Shown here: in pieces, positions 4,760 to 6,012 of the stretch
Numbering within the stretch: position 1 is the stretch's first letter
How the letters are laid out: the number at the start of each line of letters is the position of its first letter
Assembly (NCBI GenBank): GCA_028717405.1
Contig: JAQUNY010000108.1
Span: 1 to 6,012, forward strand
From: Eubacteriales bacterium
GTDB taxonomy: Bacteria > Bacillota > Clostridia > JAQUNY01
Direction of reading: 5' to 3'
DNA: 6,012 nt
Translations under genes and position numbers: made by a program
Notes under the pieces: generated by a model
What the model saw: only the letters and a program-made list of their open reading frames with translations
What the model was told of the DNA's origin: nothing
Database searches by the model: none

Positions 4760-6012
4760 ATGGCTGCACAAAATCCAATAAAAATTGCAAATGGAAACGG
4801 ACTCTTGCGTGACCCTGAAATAGCTGCTGAGCTCGCCCGTATTTACAGTAATTCCTGCGGAGTCGAGTGCACCGTTGTAGACATCCACGGCATTGAGCTT
4901 TATAAAGCAGGATGTGCCGCAGGCTGTGATTTTTGCGCAAAGGCAAGAGAATATCCAGGTGTCGCAGAAGTCTGCCGCAGTTCTCACCTGTATGGAAGCT
5001 ATCAGGCTGAGAGATTCGGAGGCAGGTATATCTTCTTCTGCCCCTTCGGGCTTGTACACTGGACATCTCCTATAATATCAGAGGGCAGGCTGGCCGGCTC
5101 ACTGCTTGGCGGTCCCGTTTTAATGATTGATCCGGACGAGTTCCTGCTTGATGAAATGATTCTTAAAAGCGGCATGAAAGCTTCCATCCTCGAAGTCCTT
5201 AAATCTGAGGCACGCAAAATAAAGGTTGTCAGTCCGGAGAAAGTCAGGAGCATGTCTGAGATGCTTTTCATCACTGCCATGCACATATCCGGTTCAGGGC
5301 GCGAGCTTTACATGGCCGGGGAAAAAATTACCGCTCAGCAATCAGACATCTCCGGCTATATACACTCATTGAAGCAGGGGAATCAGGCATCATATCAGTC
5401 AGAAGTAAAATCCGGCTCCTATGTTTCATATCCGATCGTCCGCGAAAAAATCCTGCTTTCAGCCGTTTCGCGCGGTGATAAGTCAAATTCACAGAAAATC
5501 CTCAATGAGATGCTCGGGCATATATTTTTCTCAAGCGGTAATGATTTCGGTATTATAAAAACCAGGATCCTTGAATTACTTGTACTCCTCTCCCGGGCAG
5601 CAATGGAGGGCGGCGCCGATGACCGTGAAATATTCGGCATGAACTATGATTATATAGGCAGCATTAACAGCTTTGATAATGTCGAACAGCTTGCTTACTG
5701 GCTTTCCGAAATAATGAAGAGGTTTACGGACTGTGTGTTCAATCTGAAGGGTGTCAAGCATATAGACGTGATTTATAAAGCGCTGGAATATATAAGAAAT
5801 AATCATATGAGGAAAATCACCCTTGATGAAGTCGCATCACACGTTTATCTTAGTCCTTCATATTTCAGTTCACTTTTTAAAAGGGAGATGAAAACCAACT
5901 TCAGCAGCTATCTTAATCTGAAGCGCGTGGAAACCAGCAAGAGGCTCCTGGCTGACAGCTCCGTCAATCTTCTGGAAATCGCCGGTCTGTCAGGCTTTGA
6001 AGATCAAAGCTA
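4760..6012 (+). CDS. PocR-sensor / AraC-type transcriptional regulator (3' end cut by window)
   Basis: From ATG 4760 the frame is open for 417 codons to the right edge; no stop is visible. Residues 15-125 or so match the PocR ligand-binding domain pattern: a helix (DPEIAAELARIYS), CTVVDIHGIEL, a cysteine cluster (C52, C56, C59, C72, C94) and CPFGLVHWTSPI, where many relatives have CHAGL or similar. A helical linker of about 200 residues follows. The AraC-type DNA-binding domain starts near residue 338: the first HTH reads LDEVASHVYLSPSYFSSLFKRE at 355-376 and the second begins LLEIAGLSGFEDQS at the edge, so probably only 20-30 residues are missing. PocR-domain regulators commonly sit beside corrinoid methyltransferase genes and act as ligand-responsive activators. 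No SD precedes ATG 4760. The only visible alternative is an in-frame TTG at 4805 without a convincing SD. Confidence 0.9.
   Translation, partial: MAAQNPIKIANGNGLLRDPEIAAELARIYSNSCGVECTVVDIHGIELYKAGCAAGCDFCAKAREYPGVAEVCRSSHLYGSYQAERFGGRYIFFCPFGLVHWTSPIISEGRLAGSLLGGPVLMIDPDEFLLDEMILKSGMKASILEVLKSEARKIKVVSPEKVRSMSEMLFITAMHISGSGRELYMAGEKITAQQSDISGYIHSLKQGNQASYQSEVKSGSYVSYPIVREKILLSAVSRGDKSNSQKILNEMLGHIFFSSGNDFGIIKTRILELLVLLSRAAMEGGADDREIFGMNYDYIGSINSFDNVEQLAYWLSEIMKRFTDCVFNLKGVKHIDVIYKALEYIRNNHMRKITLDEVASHVYLSPSYFSSLFKREMKTNFSSYLNLKRVETSKRLLADSSVNLLEIAGLSGFEDQS

Noticed and set aside
4422..5066. Long minus-strand frame over the end of the methyltransferase gene and the start of the regulator gene
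   Set aside because: It is antisense to two clearly conserved proteins, has no recognisable domain, and its start lies inside the PocR domain coding region.

Overview
The window reads as part of an anaerobic, corrinoid-dependent methyl-transfer locus, most likely from a Clostridia-type Firmicute. That placement is an inference from the gene set (MtbC/MttC-type corrinoid protein, RACo-type reactivase, MtaA/MtbA-type UroD-fold methyltransferase, PocR/AraC regulator), from the strong AGGAGG-type ribosome binding sites and from sigma-70-type promoters in moderate-GC DNA. No rRNA, tRNA, transposase, integrase or CRISPR array was seen.

Layout, left to right. (1) Positions 1-298, minus strand: the first 99 codons of a gene running off the left edge. 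It has a clear SD and start, and its N-terminus faintly recalls glycyl-radical (pyruvate formate-lyase-like) proteins. (2) Positions 299-641: a divergent intergenic region rich in repeats. It holds two 18-bp direct repeats flanking a TATAAT facing left, a 6-bp dyad, two AT-rich palindromes, an extended -10 facing right, and a 12-bp tandem duplication touching the SD of the next gene. (3) 642-1292: corrinoid (cobalamin-binding) protein with a complete B12 motif. (4) 1327-3303: reductive activator of corrinoid proteins (2Fe-2S ferredoxin plus ASKHA ATPase). (5) 3298-3406: six copies of a 17-bp tandem repeat starting inside the last codons of gene 4, followed by a palindrome and a hairpin. (6) 3487-4671: UroD-family methyltransferase with the HxC...C zinc-site pattern. 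(7) 4760-6012: PocR-sensor/AraC-type regulator, cut by the right edge, with a textbook promoter whose predicted start site falls on the ATG.

How the genes would work together (inference from the families): the corrinoid protein carries a methyl group on cobalamin, the UroD-fold enzyme loads or unloads that methyl group, and the RACo-like protein uses a low-potential electron and ATP to rescue Co(II) back to Co(I). The PocR/AraC protein would sense a small ligand and switch the cassette on. No recognisable MttB-, MtaB- or MtrH-type partner lies in the window, so the substrate and final methyl acceptor are unknown. No convincing intrinsic terminator was found in any intergenic gap. The three plus-strand genes 642-4671 may be co-transcribed, though the 183-bp repeat-bearing gap between the second and third could separate their expression.
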